A stretch of DNA of 64,000 bases, from positions 1-64,000 of the forward strand of contig JAHFWL010000222.1 in the NCBI GenBank assembly GCA_021292165.1. Reading direction: 5' to 3'. Below the pieces are notes generated by a model, which saw nothing but the letters and a program-made list of their open reading frames with translations, did no database searches and was not told the DNA's origin. Each line of letters opens with the position of its first letter. Within the stretch, counting starts at the first letter, position 1. Below, piece after piece: positions 1 through 9,829 of the stretch. The DNA comes from Shinisaurus crocodilurus (lineage: Eukaryota > Chordata > Lepidosauria > Squamata > Shinisauridae). Position numbers and translations under genes: made by a program.

Positions 1-399
1 CACCATATATTTTCTAGTCAGGTCAGTTTCTCTTGATCGGGGCAATTCTCTATTTGGGGCAATTCTCAGGCCATAGGTGGTGCCTTTGAAGTACAGATCT
101 CAGCCGGTCATGCATGCTTGTTGTGGCTGACACAGCGAACAGGAGGGAAGGCGCTGGAGGCTCTATGGTAGGAACCCTGGTTCTAGATTCTGTACAGGGC
201 CAACAAAGAAAGCACAGAGACAAGCACGCTAACAGGGCCAGTCGTGTTCTTTTTGGAGTGGGGGGAGCCCTGCAAGGTCAGAGGTCATGTGAGAGAATTC
301 TCTGTTCATGCGCCCTGCCTCTTAAAGGAGCCTTGACCAAGATTGCCCCCCCCCCCAAATCTTTGCATTGCTGCCAGGTTTTACTTTGCTTTTTAACCT
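1..399. other. Unassigned non-coding stretch
   Basis: I see no recognisable gene, RNA or repeat here apart from a short poly-C run near 345. The open frame on the plus strand has no domain-like composition. Confidence 0.4.
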
Positions 400-533
400 C
401 TATTTTACATTGCAGTTTTAAACTTTTATAGTGTATCTTAGGTTGTATATTATGGTTTTAATTGTTGTGAACCACCCAGAGAGCTTCGGCTATTGGGTGG
501 TATAGAAATGCAGATACATACATAAATAAATGC
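400..533 (+). mobile_element. LINE (L2-like) 3' tail fragment
   Basis: The sequence around 465-515 (GTGAACCACCCAGAGAGC, then a GGTATAGAAATG-type end and an ATAAATAAATG tail) matches the 3' end of the better-preserved L2-like copy at 40443-41100. Only the 3' UTR is present, as expected for a 5'-truncated insertion made by target-primed reverse transcription. The left border is uncertain. Confidence 0.5.
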
Positions 534-985
534 TGTTGTTGGTACTTCTCAGCTCAAGCACAAGCATGCTGGACTTTGGGTTACTTGCGGATCGATACCC
601 TTGTCCTCTTCTTCCTCCTCCTCAGTACTGTTTGACAGGCTGAAGACTGATCGGTGGTAAAAGGATAATAATACTGAAACCACCCTTATCCGTCACTGAA
701 GCCAAACAAAACGGGAGCCTAAGGAAAGAAAAGGTCAGGGAGAAGGTGTCCTCTGTTCCACCACTGATCCCATCGTCCTGACCAGGCAATGGCACAAGTG
801 ATGGGGCATGGTGTGAGGTGGCAGCTGACGTCTGTCTGGAAAACAAAACAAAGCAGGTTTGGAGTCCGGGCGAGAGCGGCCAGTGCTGACTCAGGGATGG
901 AAAGCTCAGTTTCAGCACCACGGAGAGCACTCCTGCAGGTAAGGTAAAGATGAGTTACTCCAGCACTGGGTTATCCGTCCCGTCT
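534..985. other. Unassigned non-coding stretch
   Basis: No repeat or gene recognised. Composition is mixed, with no convincing reading frame. Confidence 0.35.
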
Positions 986-1350
986 ATATTTCTTGGATCG
1001 TCAGGCAGCTTTCATTCCATTGTCCTCTCATTGACAGAATCGGATTTTGCTTGAATGAGCTCGTACGCACTGGCGCAAATTTGGAATTGCGCGGATTTGT
1101 GCTCCGGAAAATGCACGAATCCTCCCAAAATACATGTTTTCACGCTTTTGCCTATGGGGGGAATGCACATTTTTGGTCGGTGGTTTGTTGTTGTTTGTTT
1201 ACACATTTTTTAATGACAGAATTTGCATAAAATTACATAATTTTTTTAAAAAAAATGGCCTGCATGTTCACGGAATCCACACGACTCAGGAAAAGCTGGT
1301 CCGATGTGGAATCCACATGTTGGATTCTGAGAAATTCAACCTCATTTTGA
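986..1350 (+). mobile_element. MITE-like repeat, family C
   Basis: Starts with GGATCGTCAGGCAGC and continues with CTCATTGACAGAATCGGATTTT, GCGCAAATTTGG-type runs and GACTCAGGAAAAGCTGGTC. Related copies lie at 13556-13832, 61790-62145 and, reversed, at 25490-25925. There is no coding capacity. The GCGCAAAT-rich interior is shared with family A elements, so the two may be related non-autonomous DNA transposons. Borders are approximate. Confidence 0.5.
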
Positions 1351-1970
1351 GTCCCTTTCTCCGACTGTCGCTTGCTTAGAGCAACTGACAGGGGTTCACA
1401 CCCAGGCCAGGAGTGTCCTTCTCTGGGAGCTCTGCTCCGCATCTTGTCGTATAAAGGGCCGGTGCCCTTTCCCCATAGTGCATGAGTGCGGAACTGCTTT
1501 CACCCCAAGGGCCAAATTCAATTTTGGAGAAGCTCTTGGGGCCCGTGTTCCAGCGGCAGGTGGAGGCTGAATGCAAAAGGGGCGGGCCCAAAAAAAAATA
1601 CCAGCCTATTTTCACTTAAAGCTGCCAACTGCCAACCACTGAGCCTTAGGAGAGGCATTTCAACCTTTCGGAATGGGGCGGGGGGGAAGCTGACCAAAAG
1701 CCGGGAGACCTCCAAAAGATCGGTGGCCGGGGAAAAGGGGGTGGGCTGAGGGGAAGCAGGTGTTGCCTGCTGGAGAACCGCAGGGGGCTGGATGGGGATG
1801 ACCAGAGGGTCGGATGTGAACCCAGGCCTGTGGTTCTGCACCTCTGCCTAACTTCCGGGCTCCTTCTGGGCGACGAGCACCGGAGGAATGAGGAGCTGTT
1901 TTGGGAAATGCTTCTGAGGGCCCCTCTGTTCACTGGAGGAGGTCCACTCCTGGGAGTCAGAGGGCATAGG
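1351..1970. other. Unassigned, moderately GC-rich stretch
   Basis: Overlapping open frames on both strands are low-complexity and arginine/proline/glycine-rich, as expected from GC-rich non-coding DNA. I see no domain, splice pattern or repeat match inside the window. Confidence 0.35.
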
Positions 1971-1974
1971 CAGC

Positions 1975-2670
1975 CATCGTCATGGCTACCACTTGCTTCC
2001 CTGACAGGCCGAGAGCCAGCGAGCAAGCAGGCCGTGGCATCCCGTAGGGATGTTACTGGTGGCTCGCGCGGGCGCGAGTGGGGACTGAACTCGGCCCCGC
2101 TCGTGCCCGCGCGAGGCTCGCATGGGCTTACCTGCGGGTGGCTGGTGGCTCCTCGGCAAGGCTTTCTGCGGCGAGCCGTCCGCCCCATCCACGCTGGTCC
2201 CGTTGCGTCACTTCCGGTGCGGCGGAAGTGACGCGACGGGACCCTGCTCCGGCGCGCTGGACCCCCGCGCTATGTTTTTGGTGGGGGAAACCAGGCCCTG
2301 GTTCCCCCTGCCAAAAACATAGTGTGGGGGTCCAGCGCGCCGGAGCAGCCTGGAAGTGACGCGGCGGGGGACCGAGGCTCGACCAGCGCCAGCAGCTCGA
2401 GCGGTGCGAAGAATGCTCCGCGCCGCTCAGAAGATTGAGCTCGGGTGGCCGCCGTGGCGGAGAGGCGAGCCGCGGAGAACCGCGAGCCACGGACAGGTTC
2501 GTGTAACTTCCATAGGCATCCGCTTCTCCTCCTCCTCACCTCCGCCGTTGTCTGGGCCAGAGCGAGCGGCCGGTGAGCAAGCAGGTTGCCACGGTGAAAA
2601 GGAGGAGCAACTCCAGGGGGGGTCTCATCTGTGGGCCCCTATTGAGTTGCGGGCCCTCGGCAGCTGCCCG
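1975..2670 (+). repeat. Dispersed repeat G, split by a DNA transposon
   Basis: Flanks of about 70 and 155 bases around 2045-2514 match the continuous copy at 56090-56310 (ATGGCTACCACTT, GAGCAAGCAGGCCGTG, CACCTCCACCATTGTCTGG, AAAAGGAGGAGCAACTCC, TGCGGGCCCTTGGCAG). The uninterrupted copy shows what the site looked like before insertion. No protein is evident. A reversed copy lies at 38675-39640. Confidence 0.6.
2045..2514. mobile_element. GC-rich palindromic hAT-like MITE
   Basis: Inserted into repeat G. The ends are inverted (TAGGGATGTTAC at left; the right end reads TATGGAAGTTAC on the minus strand). It is flanked by GGCATCCCG and GGCATCCG, an 8-bp target duplication with one extra C on the left, as expected for hAT transposition. 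The centre (about 2228-2371) is a long inverted repeat: CCGGCGCGCTGGACCCCCGC and ATGTTTTTGG are mirrored after about 2283. It encodes no transposase. CpG density is high. A related design occurs at 51647-52008. Confidence 0.7.
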
Positions 2671-2674
2671 ACCA

Positions 2675-2821
2675 TGCTTACCAGCTTGTCTGAGTGTGGA
2701 AAGCTAAGCAGGGTCAGGGCTGGTTATTACTTGGATGGGAGACCCCTCCTCTAGTTTCCTGCATTGAGCAGGGGATTGGACTTGATAGCCTTGTAGGCTC
2801 CTTCCAACTCTATGATCTATG
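2675..2821 (+). mobile_element. 5S rRNA-derived SINE with CR1-like tail, copy 1
   Basis: Positions 2685-2746 align closely with the internal part of vertebrate 5S rRNA: TTGTCTGA, GGAAAGCTAAGCAGGGTC (A-box region), GGCTGGTTATTACTTGG (intermediate element) and ATGGGAGACC (C-box). The remainder, TTCCTGCATTGAGCAGGGG through CTTCCAACTCTATGATC, is the 3' end of a CR1 LINE. It is therefore a Pol III SINE with a type 1 promoter and a tail that CR1 reverse transcriptase could recognise. The 5' end is shorter than in the copies at 48.4, 53.9 and 62.9 kb. Confidence 0.8.

Positions 2822-2822
<1 letters not shown>

Positions 2823-2856
<34 letters not shown>
2823..2856 (+). repeat. (AC)n microsatellite
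   Basis: Near-perfect AC dinucleotide run that starts at the 3' end of the 5S SINE, a common place for a SINE tail to seed a microsatellite. Confidence 0.95.
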
Positions 2857-2858
<2 letters not shown>

Positions 2859-3084
2859 CAGTTTTGCCGCAAACACGGCTGTGGCACCTCCCCAAAGCTA
2901 CAAGCCTGTGGGTAGAGGGAAAGATGCCAGTGGCAGCTCTACAATCTATGCGCGGGGCGAGGAAGGCGCTTCTGTAATGTGCGGCACATGGGGGTGGACA
3001 GCAACACATAGGAGTGGATGAAAAGAGGGGTGTGTGTGTGCGCGCGCGCACGGACGCATACAAGACCGTGTGAGGAGTCATGCA

Positions 3085-3440
3085 TATAAATCATTATTGG
3101 CGAAGATCTCAGCTTTTTGGGCCGCGCTGTTGTTCTCTGCTGCCTTGTGGCAGCCCGAGACATAAATCATAATTCCCCCCTCAATAGATCCTTTTGCAGC
3201 CGCCATCAGGAAAAACGGTGTTGGTTTTATCGATTTTTTGACACCGGAGCCCCGGCAACGGCCGCTCTGAATCATTATGAAATGAAACTGATTAGGAATT
3301 CATGGAATACTAAATAAACTTTACGAGGCCGTTGTAAGTTTTTTGATGCATAGGGAGCAGAAAATGAAAACTAATGATATAAAAATTACACAGCGTGCCG
3401 AGTATTATTATACCGCTATTGATTTGTTTCAAACTGCACA
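3085..3440. other. Candidate conserved non-coding element
   Basis: Single-copy in this window and not microsatellite-like. It is rich in homeodomain- and bZIP-like motifs (TAAATCATTATT, ATAAATCATAATTC, AATCATTATGAAATG, AACTGATTAGGAATTC). No exon reading is convincing. The call is inference from composition; alignment with other amniotes would decide it. Confidence 0.35.
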
Positions 3441-3454
3441 TCGGAATCGAAGCA

Positions 3455-3500
3455 TGTGGTGTGTGGTGTGTGTGTGTCTGTGTGTGTTTGTGTGTGCAGG
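3455..3500 (+). repeat. Interrupted (TG)n microsatellite
   Basis: TGTG tract interrupted by GGTGTG, CTG and TTTG variants, consistent with an older array. Confidence 0.85.
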
Positions 3501-3664
3501 GCTGGACGGCCAGGGCACAGAAGCTGTTTTTAAAGGAGAATTCTAACGGTGGGATCTTTTTGTTTGTCATCTAAGCCAGCTCTGAATTACTAAATGGCTC
3601 TTTGGTTGCTCTTTCAGCTACGGGTTCCTTGGACTATTGAGAATGCCCTTTGGAGTCTTATTTC

Positions 3665-4023
3665 ATTTATTGAATGTATTGTATTTATATCCCACCTTTT
3701 TTCCTGCAGGGAACCCAAGGCGGCTGACATAATCCTCCTCCTCCTCATAAAAACCTCAGAAGAGCCCTGCTGCTGGATCGGGCCAAGGGTCCATCTAGTC
3801 CAGCATTCTGTTCACACAGTGGCCAACCAGCCGCCCACAGGATCCCACAGGATCTCCTCTCCATGTTATCCTCACAGCAACCCTGCGAGGTAGGTCAGGG
3901 CTGAGAGTCAGTGACTGACTGGCCCAAAGTCCCACCCTGAGCTTCATGGCCGAGTGGGGACTAGAACCCGGATCTCCCCAGTCCCAGTCGAACACTGTAA
4001 CCACTAGGCCACACTGGCTCTCC
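3665..4023 (-). mobile_element. Sauria-type SINE, split by a CR1 tail
   Basis: Read on the minus strand it has the tRNA-derived head (GAGAGCCAGTGTGGCCTAGTG, GGGTTCTAGTCC B-box), a middle part (GTCAGTCACTGACTCTCAG, CAGGGTTG) and the 3' end with GCCGCCTTGGGTTCC and a (AATA)-type tail. Positions 3747-3851 interrupt it with CR1 sequence. The SINE therefore predates the CR1 insertion. Confidence 0.8.
3747..3851 (-). mobile_element. CR1 3' end inserted in a SINE
   Basis: On the minus strand it reads as the extreme 3' end of the CR1 subfamily seen at 35.8 and 58.5 kb (CACTGTGTGAACAGAATGCTG, CTAGATGGACCCTTGG, AGCAGGGCTCTTCTGAGG). About 105 bases, strongly 5'-truncated. Confidence 0.7.
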
Positions 4024-4109
4024 CCTGCAGGCTTGCAGAATCTACCTTTTTTTTAACTTTTTTTTTTTTTAGGGATGTATGAGATATTTGTTTGTTTAAC
4101 ATTTTTATT

Positions 4110-4350
4110 TATTTTTATTTATTATATTTGTACCCCGCCTTTTTTCCTGCAAGGAACCCAAGGCGGCTTACATAATCCTCCTCCTCCTCTCCATTTTATC
4201 CTCACAACAACCCTGTGAGGTAGGTTAGGCTGAGAGTCAGTGACTGGCCCAAAGTCACCCAGTGAGTTTCCTGGCTGTGTGGGGACTAGAACCCAGATCT
4301 CCTGAGTCCCCAGTCCAACACTCTCACCACTACGCCACACTGGCTCTCAG
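4110..4350 (-). mobile_element. Sauria-type tRNA-derived SINE
   Basis: Near full-length on the minus strand: head GAGAGCCAGTGTGGCGTAGTG, B-box-like GGGTTCTAGTCC, conserved middle GGGTGACTTTGGGCC, 3' end AAGCCGCCTTGGGTTCC and an AAATAAATAAA tail. Sauria SINEs are tRNA-derived and are held to use a Bov-B LINE for retroposition; that is family knowledge and not visible here. Confidence 0.85.
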
Positions 4351-4374
4351 AACTTATTCTTAACATCAGAACTT

Positions 4375-5060
4375 ATTCTGTTCATGCTCCTGAATATGAA
4401 TGACGCAATCACATTTGGGGGGGGGGAGAGAGAAAGGTTGCCTATTCCCCGGCTGTCGATCACATTTGACGAAATGTGTTCGTTAGAAAAATTTGCACGT
4501 TAAGAACGTGCGTTTTGAAAACGATGCACATTTTCATGCTTTAGTCAATGGGGGAGCAGCATGCATCTGGGTGTGCGCATTTCCCATTAGGAATGGTAGA
4601 ATGAGTTCGCTTATTGAGGTTCTCTGTTTTCTGCCTCAATGTTAGTCTTGCCTCATTCTCGCTCCCGAATGCCAGCATCTTCCCCCCCCGAACAGTAAAC
4701 GTGCGTATTTCTAAACACGAAAAATGCACACTTTTCTTAGCACGCAACCAAAATGTGCATCCCCCCCCCTCCAATAGGCTAAAGTATGAAAATGCAGTTT
4801 GTGCACATTTCGAAAGTGCGCACTTGAGAAGGTGAGCGCTTTCGAACGCGGACACAAGCGCAGGAAATTGCAAGACATTGCAAAAGAGAAAAGTATTTTT
4901 TTTAAATCCTGAGAATTATGCTCCTGCTTGCATTCGCAGTTGGGGTTGGAAACCGGACAAGAAATTCTTGTACAACCCTGCCACGAAAAGCTCACATTTG
5001 GGAATGGGGATGAGATGAACTGAGCTTTGGGATGAAGCTCAACAAGCTTCATCCACACTG
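4375..5060. repeat. GCGCAAAT-rich MITE-like repeat, family A
   Basis: Contains the family A vocabulary: AATTTGCACGTTAAGAACG, AAAATGTGCATCCCCCCC, CACATTTCGAAAGTGCGCA and their complements, arranged as partly inverted segments. There is no coding sequence. It is degenerate and its ends are unclear. Confidence 0.45.
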
Positions 5061-5107
5061 ATTCTGCTATCCATATGTTTACTAGAACCTCAAAATATGC
5101 AAACTGC

Positions 5108-5716
5108 GTAGGGATGTAACCGCGAGTCTCGGGGGGGGGGGGCTGAAAGCAGGGAAATCCAGCCCGTTTGAACTTGATGGACTTCCTGCCTGCTTCCTAT
5201 CCAATGATTGGAAGCAGGTTGAGTCAGGGGGGTTTCCGCAGACTTCCATCTCTAAGATGGGTCGTAGTTGGCGTATTTTTAAAAAACGCTAAGGAAATTT
5301 GCACACATTGCATAAAGTTACGCACATGGCGTCAACTGTGGTATTTTGCGCAAATAAGCACCCCCCAAAAAAACATGTAGATCTAGCGCGATTTGTGTGA
5401 AATTGGCCAAATCGCGCTAGGTCCACATACTTTTTGGGTGCTTATTTGCAGAAAACAGTCAAAATACCTCGATTTATGCAATTTGCGTAAAGTTACACAA
5501 TGCACGTAACTTTACGCAATTTGCGCACGTTTCCTTAGAGTTTTAAAAACGCACAAACCGTGGCCCACCTTAGAGACGGAAGCCCGCAAGCTGGTTCGAC
5601 TCGCATCGTGGCGAGTTGGCAGCAGCACAGGGCTGGCGAACTGGAATCCAGGAGCCTGAATCATGAAAATCCGTTGGATTTTCACCCCCTATGGGATTCC
5701 TCACACATCTCTACTC
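5108..5716. mobile_element. Long palindromic DNA transposon-like element, copy 1
   Basis: About 600 bases of imperfect inverted repeat centred near 5396. The left arm (GATGGGTCGTAGTTG, ACGCTAAGGAAATTTGC, AAATAAGCACC, GATCTAGCGCGATTTG) is mirrored in the right arm (CAAATCGCGCTAGGTCC, GGTGCTTATTTG, CGTTTCCTTAGAG, CGTGGCCCACCTTAGAG). Ends read TAGGGATGT and ACACATCTCTA. Related copies lie at 30918-31458 and 32747-33392. There is no transposase frame, so it would be non-autonomous. I found no clear target duplication. Confidence 0.6.
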
Positions 5717-5939
5717 TTAGAATTAAGGAGCAAGGGTTTCTCTCATCACATGCTGGAAAAACGGGTGAGGATATACTACAACATTTTGTTGCAGGTCCCC
5801 CTTGTAACAAAGAGAATTATAATAAGCATTTATACAACACTTTAGAGGACTTCACTCAGGCAGCTTTAGAGCAGCCCTGTAAGTTAGGACAGTGTTTTTT
5901 GTTTTTGTTTTTAAATCCCTGTATTATTTGTATGTTTCT

Positions 5940-6282
5940 TTATTGATTTACTGTACTTTTAAACCTCCCAGTGACTGAAGTTCTTTGGCCAGTGTACAAT
6001 ACATTAAAAACGTACAGTACAAATGTTAAAAATAAAAACAGTGCAGAATAAAACCAAGATAAAGCTAGCAGCAAATAATGAAACCATGGCAATATCACAG
6101 AACCAGATTAAAACCACCAGCAGAACGGAGTATTAAAGCACAAAAAGCAAAATGTGTGGGAGAATAGAAAGACCATAAGATCTTTGTCTGGCACCAAAAA
6201 AGACCATAACGTAGGGGCCAGGTGAGCCTTCTCTGGGAGAGAGTTCCACAAACGGGGTGCCACCACTGAGAAGGCCACCTAA
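5940..6282 (-). mobile_element. L2-like LINE 3' end, minus strand
   Basis: On the minus strand, GGTGGCACCCCGTTTGTGG and CTCTCTCCCAGAGAAGG resemble the RRAFSVVAPLLWNSLP region of the copy at 59283-59690, followed by an AT-rich 3' UTR. It meets an opposite-strand copy at about 6283. Confidence 0.5.
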
Positions 6283-6550
6283 GGTCACTGAGGTCATCGG
6301 AGGACATTCTCTTGGTGGTTCCACATGGACCTATGGCCTGATTAGAGTCCACCAGGAGAAGAGCCTTCAGTGTGGAGGCTCCACTTCTATGGAACTCCCT
6401 GCCTCTGGAGGTCAGGTCAGGCTTTTGGTGCCTGCTAAAGGTGTCTTTGTTCCGGGAGGCCTTCCTTGATGATCAGCCACAGTTTTAATGATACCTTGTT
6501 TTCAATGCATACATAGTTTTTATTCTTTTATCTGTTTATGAGATCGCAAT
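6283..6550 (+). mobile_element. L2-like LINE 3' end, plus strand
   Basis: Matches the reverse complement of 59400-59640: GAGGACATTCTCTTGGTGG, CCACATGGACCTATGG, GAGTCCACCAGGAGAAG, TCTATGGAACTCCCTGCC, then TTTTATTCTTTTATCTGTTT in the 3' UTR. It runs tail-outward from the minus-strand copy to its left. Confidence 0.6.
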
Positions 6551-6830
6551 CGTAAGCATGTGCCCGCCCCAAATGTCTGCAAATTTGCCGGATATGTGCT
6601 CGCGCACAAATCTGCACAACTTTCCAGTTCAATTATGCGCAAATTTCCTAAATTTGCGGCGCAAATCTCCCCATAGGCTGAATCAGCCCCCATTTGGTCT
6701 ATGGAGGCAAGTGGTGCAAATCAGGACATTTCTCATGCAAATTTCTCACATTTGACCGTTGCTTGATTGGAGCAGTGTCCCCGTTCGTGCACAGCACGCA
6801 GCAGTCACGAGAGTGAACGGGAACTGAGAT
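6551..6830. repeat. Family A MITE-like fragment
   Basis: CAAATTTGCCGGATATGTGC, GCGCAAATTTCCTAAATTTG, CCATAGGCTGAATCAGCCCC and TTCGTGCACAGC match segments at 48.1 and 55.1 kb. No coding content. Confidence 0.5.
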
Positions 6831-6884
6831 GATGTTAAGAGAATCCAAGTGATCTCAAACTTTGCTCATTCACCCATCTCGTAA

Positions 6885-7250
6885 GGGGTGGGCGATCTGC
6901 CGAGAGTCCACCTGCCACCGGCTTCGTGGACACTGCTGCTGCGCCTGCTGAGTTGGGCCAAAAGTGGACGCACGCCTCACTGCTCGTCGGACGTCCGGGT
7001 TCTCGGTGGGCTGCTGTTTACGTAGAGAATGCCCTGTAAGATATGCCAAAAGCGGCGTGTATCTTATGGCATTCCCTATGTAAACAGCGGTGCGCCGGGA
7101 GCCCAGAAGTCGCTTCCCTGGCTCGACTCGGGAGAACGTGAGCCGAGCCAGGGAAGGAGGTAAGTGGGACAGAGTTTGGGGCGGTGGGGGGTCGATCCTG
7201 GCCAGTTTGCTGGATTTCCACCCCTCGAATGAAATCCTCGCATGTCCCTG
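6885..7250. mobile_element. Palindromic MITE, family B, copy 1
   Basis: The centre is a strong hairpin: TTTACGTAGAGAATGCC and TAAGATATGCC mirrored by GTATCTTATGGCATTCC and CTATGTAAACAGC around 7048. The flanks carry the family B segments GACTCGGGAGAACGTGAG, CCAGGGAAGGAGGTAAG and GGATTTCCACCCC. Other copies lie at 19266-19882, 41911-42190 and 57715-58059, with a half copy at 34462-34600. No protein coding. Confidence 0.65.
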
Positions 7251-7950
7251 CTCTTACATCCTCTGGGGGAGCTCCTGTAGAGTAAACTGGTTGTGGATCA
7301 CCCCCATAATCCTTTAAGGATGCCCAGATGTAGGGTCTCCCCCCCCCCCGTGAAAGAGAAGTCAGGTTTTTCACAATTTTATCTTTTCCAATTCCATCCT
7401 TCCTTTCCAAGCACACACCCCCCTTAAAATCCTTGACAGGTGTGGATTTGTGGCTACCGTCTATCTATATTTAGATAGTTGGAAACAGGGGAACCGTCAC
7501 CCTAAATGATGCTAGTTTATTTCTTCCTCCGCTCCTCCTGCTTTCTTTGCTGTCGCAATGCCCGTTTTATATGCCTTGTCAGCCCGTGTGTGTTAGGGGA
7601 ATGCGTGTGTGGTTGGTGGTTTTGTTTTTTTTGTTTTTTGCTTTGTTTTGTGTTGTTTTGTTTCTAAGATATGTATATTGAATTTAGATTTGTGCTCTTA
7701 GTACCTTCGCTCATTCATTCACTGCCATATTGACTACATAAATTGAGTGCTACAAGTAAGAGGGAGAGTTTAGCCATTATTTTCTCTGTGATTTGATTTA
7801 ATGGCCTGGGTTGGCATGCCTTTCTCGCCTCCTTGCTGCCTCTCCTGTCCCTCTTACGTTTATTTACATATATATTCTTGCTGGCAGACATACATTTTCT
7901 CTCTCCCCATATTAGCATGCCTTTTTATTTTTGTTGAGGGTTTTGGGATC
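7251..7950. other. Unassigned, probably single-copy stretch
   Basis: A poly-C run near 7340 and T/G-rich simple sequence at 7615-7670. Nothing else recognised. Confidence 0.35.
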
Positions 7951-7951
7951 A

Positions 7952-8016
<65 letters not shown>

Positions 8017-8018
8017 AC
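7951..8018 (+). repeat. Compound (CT)n(CA)n microsatellite
   Basis: A run of CT units switches directly to CA units at about 7993. Compound arrays like this arise by point mutation followed by slippage. Confidence 0.95.
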
Positions 8019-8370
8019 TTCCATTTGTTGAATAAGTATTTTCTGTGGAGCCAAAAAGTACCCTCATTTTAAAAATAACTTTTGGGGTGCATTATGGTGA
8101 CGTCATCCAATTCGCTATGTAATCCCTGATTGGTTGGGATCAACAAATGCGACTAATCTCGGGTGCGTTACCCTCACCCTCTGAATGATTTCAGTTGCTC
8201 CCTGTGACAACGAACGCCACATGGCCAAATCTAGTTGGCAGTGCAAAACTTGTGATCTCATCCCACTCACGGCACGGTCCCTAATTGGTTGGGATCTCCC
8301 AATCCAGACAGCAGTAAACAGGGGGGGGTGGACCGGTGGAGTGGCGCTAGGGGAAGTAATAGCACCAAAC
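8019..8370. other. Unassigned stretch with a short repeated motif
   Basis: Two related segments, CCCTGATTGGTTGGGATC (about 8126) and CCCTAATTGGTTGGGATC (about 8278), suggest an internal duplication or an old palindromic repeat. No gene recognised. Confidence 0.35.
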
Positions 8371-8375
8371 AGGAT

Positions 8376-8411
<36 letters not shown>
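8371..8411 (+). repeat. (GA)n microsatellite
   Basis: Uninterrupted GA run preceded by GAAGAGA. Confidence 0.95.
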
Positions 8412-8413
<2 letters not shown>

Positions 8414-8810
8414 GAATATTCACAGTCAAATATTTTTCGAGAAATATTTTTAGTGTCTGGAACCACTATTTTGGGGGCTGAAAATTAGAATGGGAGAATA
8501 TTGGTCACAGACCTATAATTCATTGGATTCATGTGTCCATCACTGAGAATTTGGGCCCTTTTCCCCTCCTTCTTCCCCCGTTCATCTGTGACTTGATTAT
8601 ATACCAAGTTAAATGCATCCGCCTGTTTGACAGAAATATTGTGTGCTGGGAAAGGAATGATATACAGGTCACTATATTACTGATGAATAGAAAGTCCCCG
8701 CCTAAGCAGGCTGCAGAAGATTACTTAGCGCTTGACACGCCATGTCTTTGTGTCACTGTTACCGGGCGGAATTAAATCAGAACAGGAAAATATTAATTTA
8801 AAGTAGGGGG

Positions 8811-9045
8811 ACAGGAGGCCGCTCTCTTCCAATTACGCACCACCCTGTCAAGGTTTATACGGGCGCAAACAAGGAAAGAGGCCGGATTAATTGCTTTGGA
8901 CTGTGCCCCACTCCAGAACCAATTACAGAAACATATTGGCTCCTAGCATTATTATATACACTGCTGTGAAGGAAATTGTGTGAAATTTTAACGGATTTCA
9001 GATGTAATAATAGAGAACACAATTCAGGCCGCATTAGCAGTCTGG
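8811..9045. other. Candidate conserved non-coding element
   Basis: Single-copy, balanced composition, with CCGGATTAATTGCTTTGG, ACCAATTACAGAAAC and ACATATTGGCTCC, and no simple repeat until the CT array. These homeodomain/CCAAT-like motifs fit developmental enhancers. This is inference only. Confidence 0.35.
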
Positions 9046-9048
9046 GTA

Positions 9049-9051
<3 letters not shown>

Positions 9052-9101
<50 letters not shown>
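9052..9101 (+). repeat. (CT)n microsatellite
   Basis: About 25 uninterrupted CT units. Confidence 0.95.
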
Positions 9102-9102
<1 letters not shown>

Positions 9103-9104
9103 AA

Positions 9105-9829
9105 CATGGATGGGTGAAGGTTAAGCTGTTTGGGGTTCCTTTGTGCATTAAAAGATCATCTGGTTAACCCATGGATGGGGAGCTTTTGATACTGGCCTGG
9201 GAGCAAATGGAATAAAACCGTTTATCCTTTTGACAACGAGGAAGCTAAATCCACAGCCGTGGTGAGGGGGGCGGGGGGGCGGGGGGGCGGCGGAACGGTG
9301 TGCGTGGGCCACAAGGTTTTCCAGGCGGCTGCCGGCGTCCCGGAGTCGCAATAGGATTGCGGCCAGGGCCACCGGCGGAAAAGGGGGGATGCAATTTCAT
9401 TACGGAATTGGCACGTTCTCAGACGGTCACGGTGGGAAGGTTCGGGGAAAGCCATGTGTCGCCAAACGAGATGCCTTCGAGGCCACTTCAAGGAGCAGGA
9501 GACGTGTGTGACGCGCTCGGGAGAACGTCTCCCCCCCCGGGGCAGTTTTCGCACTTGTATCCATTTATGTTCCCGTGTAATTCTCCGGGAGTACATTTGG
9601 CCTTGCAAATTTGCAGGAGCTAAAATTCGGCAGCACGATGCCCGGCGAGAGGCAGATAAAATCCGCAGGACCCACTTGATTGATAACCTGCATTTTTGTT
9701 TTCTGTTGGTACCAGGTAAGGGAGCTCAGGCATGACTTCCCCCCGCACCCTCCCAGTACTCCTGAATAATTCCGCGCATATGAGCAAAACTCTTGTACTT
9801 CCCTTCAGATTTCATGGAATCGTTTGTCA
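9105..9829. other. Single-copy stretch, possibly conserved in part
   Basis: No TE signatures. Segments such as ATTTCATTACGGAATTGGC and GGCCTTGCAAATTTGCAGG sit among G- and C-runs. Open frames on both strands lack domains. Could include conserved non-coding DNA. Confidence 0.25.

Noticed and set aside
1646..2188. A 180-residue minus-strand open frame as a gene
   Set aside because: Proline/serine/arginine-rich translation of GC-rich DNA that runs into a transposable element.
2685..2746. A 5S rRNA gene
   Set aside because: Only the internal promoter half matches; the 5' stem and the 3' end are replaced by SINE head and CR1 tail, and five copies are dispersed.
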